The notes under the pieces were generated by a model. The model had not been told where the DNA came from and did no database searches. It worked only from the letters and a program-made list of their open reading frames with translations. A program made the position numbers and the translations under genes. From the NCBI GenBank assembly GCA_964637235.1, contig CAZWVR010000131.1, positions 1 through 5,296 of the forward strand: a stretch of 5,296 nt of DNA, given 5' to 3'. This document shows positions 4,742 to 5,296 of the stretch, one piece after another. The DNA comes from CAZWVR01 sp964637235. Its GTDB lineage: Bacteria; Bacteroidota; Bacteroidia; Bacteroidales; S143-33. The first letter of the stretch is position 1. Each line of letters starts with the position of its first letter.

Positions 4742-4797
4742 AAGTATCGCTTACATCCTACAGACGAAAAATAACCTGTGGGTGTTACGCTATATTT
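4742..4797. other. Imperfect hairpin with unpaired bases
   Basis: TACAG with adjacent CC (4757-4763) pairs with CTGTGGG (4776-4782) around a 12-nt A-rich loop. Continuing outward, ACA 4753-4755 pairs with TGT 4783-4785, CG 4749-4750 with 4789-4790, and AAGTAT 4742-4747 with an AT run 4792-4797 (one wobble), leaving T4756, T4786 and a few mismatches unpaired. CGCTTACA on the left and TGTTACGC on the right recall attC R boxes, and unpaired bases on one arm also fit that class. TATATTTG at 4791-4798 matches a Bacteroidota -7 box but has no -33 partner. Confidence 0.38.
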
Positions 4798-4798
4798 G

Positions 4799-4856
4799 TC
4801 AATAATATTGATTTGAAATACTGACTGCTTGATATTTAAAATATTGACTGCCTGAT
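4799..4856. repeat. Palindrome plus two 16-bp direct repeats
   Basis: TCAATAATATTGA (4799-4811) is a 13-nt perfect inverted repeat around a central A. ATACTGACTGCTTGAT (4818-4833) and ATATTGACTGCCTGAT (4841-4856) match at 14 of 16 bases with a 23-bp period, roughly two helical turns. The arrangement fits a protein-binding region such as an operator or iteron-like site; no regulator is in the window. Confidence 0.5.
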
Positions 4857-4918
4857 TCCGAATAGGTCATAAATTAAAGTACCACACCCTCCGAAGCGGT
4901 TTTTTCCACCCCCCCCTA

Positions 4919-5007
4919 CTATTTAGATTTGGATTAAATAAAAATTGGCATAAAAATATAAGGCAAACGGCATATAGTAGCTATTTGGATATAGACTAAA
5001 TAAAAAT
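4919..5007. repeat. Pair of 27-bp direct repeats, 62-bp period
   Basis: CTATTTAGATTT...TAAATAAAAAT at 4919-4945 and CTATTTGGATAT...TAAATAAAAAT at 4981-5007 agree at 23 of 27 bases. They flank a spacer with AAGGCAAACGGCATATAGTAG. The function is unknown. Confidence 0.5.
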
Positions 5008-5011
5008 AATA

Positions 5012-5080
5012 ATGTTTGAAGTGGCTACGGCGGGCTGTGTGGTTCTATTATTGTTTTTGCGTGTGTTTGTATTAATTTAG
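5012..5080 (+). CDS. Possible 22-aa hydrophobic peptide (very tentative)
   Basis: ATG to TAG encodes MFEVATAGC, then VVLLLFLRVFVLI. This would be a single short membrane-inserting segment like those of type I toxins. The stretch is GT-rich, and a hydrophobic translation is expected by chance from such DNA. No antisense RNA or promoter can be shown, so coding is unproven. Confidence 0.15.
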   Translation: MFEVATAGCVVLLLFLRVFVLI

Positions 5081-5160
5081 ATTTTTTTGTGCGTGTGTAT
5101 TATTAGAATCGATTTTAAATGATATATTAAATTATGTATATATAAGCTATAGTATTTTTT

Positions 5161-5236
5161 TTTTCGCAAAAATTTACGGAACTAAATGTTTTTTTTGATA
5201 TACTTTTTTACGATTTTTAAAAATTTTGCAAAAAAG
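5161..5236. repeat. Split copy of the repeat's palindromic core
   Basis: TTTTCGCAAAAATTT (5161-5175) resembles the left half of the core seen in copies A to D, and AAAAATTTTGCAAAAAAG (5219-5236) the right half, separated by about 43 AT-rich bases. In DNA this AT-rich, chance is a real alternative, but the CG-containing left half is distinctive. Confidence 0.35.
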
Positions 5237-5296
5237 TTTATTTTTAAAATTTATAAATAACGCTTTATAACTTGCTAATATACTGTATTATAAGCA

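Larger units (their letters stand above)
4577..5296. other. 720-bp region without a convincing gene
   Basis: No frame of reasonable length on either strand. It contains an imperfect hairpin (4742-4797), a 13-nt palindrome and direct repeats (4799-4856), a C8 run (4909-4916), a second direct repeat pair (4919-5007), a GT-rich stretch (5032-5100) and extremely AT-rich DNA from 5100 onward. The mix of short repeats and AT-rich DNA could mark a replication or maintenance region or an array end. Nothing identifies it. Confidence 0.6.

Noticed and set aside
4881..4905. CCGAAGCGG followed by T6, terminator-like
   Set aside because: The stem is only three base pairs with a 3-nt loop and follows no gene.

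Overview
This is an AT-rich accessory region with every recognisable gene on the plus strand. The leaders are A-rich with no clear Shine-Dalgarno sites. The 3'-5' exonuclease has a C-terminal tail that I associate with Bacteroidota, so a Bacteroidota chromosome, plasmid or prophage-like island is the best guess. No marker gene settles it, and part of the content is phage-type (Gp37/Gp68 family protein, RNA ligase remnant, orphan methyltransferase, small orphan proteins).

Layout. Positions 1-132 hold the last codons of an IS200/IS605-family tnpB and the IS right end: a GAAT guide, an imperfect hairpin and a terminal TCAA. Positions 133-1658 carry four small genes of unknown function, separated by sequences resembling integron attC halves and by copies of a roughly 100-bp intergenic repeat. 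Positions 1659-3177 hold a DEDDh exonuclease and a beta-class DNA methyltransferase, each preceded by the repeat's core palindrome. Positions 3299-4159 encode a three-cysteine DUF5131 (Gp37/Gp68) protein whose last ~12 codons and 3' flank are a second copy of the IS right end (50 of 54 bases identical). That copy stops exactly at a second TCAA. The next base begins a 5'-truncated RNA ligase frame (to 4465), followed by one more repeat copy. From about 4577 to the window end I find no convincing gene, only an imperfect hairpin, short direct repeats, palindromes and very AT-rich DNA.

Interpretation. Two right ends of one IS family bracket about 4 kb of cargo, and the outer one abuts a broken gene. 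The simplest attractive model is an IS605-type unit, with its left end off the window, that carried the intervening genes into an RNA ligase gene. The alternative is local rearrangement that grafted an IS tail onto the DUF5131 gene. Separately, the repeat before five positions (four of them immediately before start codons) looks like a shared control element or a cassette junction. Together with the attC-like halves it gives the region a one-gene-per-module look. No integrase, Y1 transposase or restriction enzyme is visible in the window.
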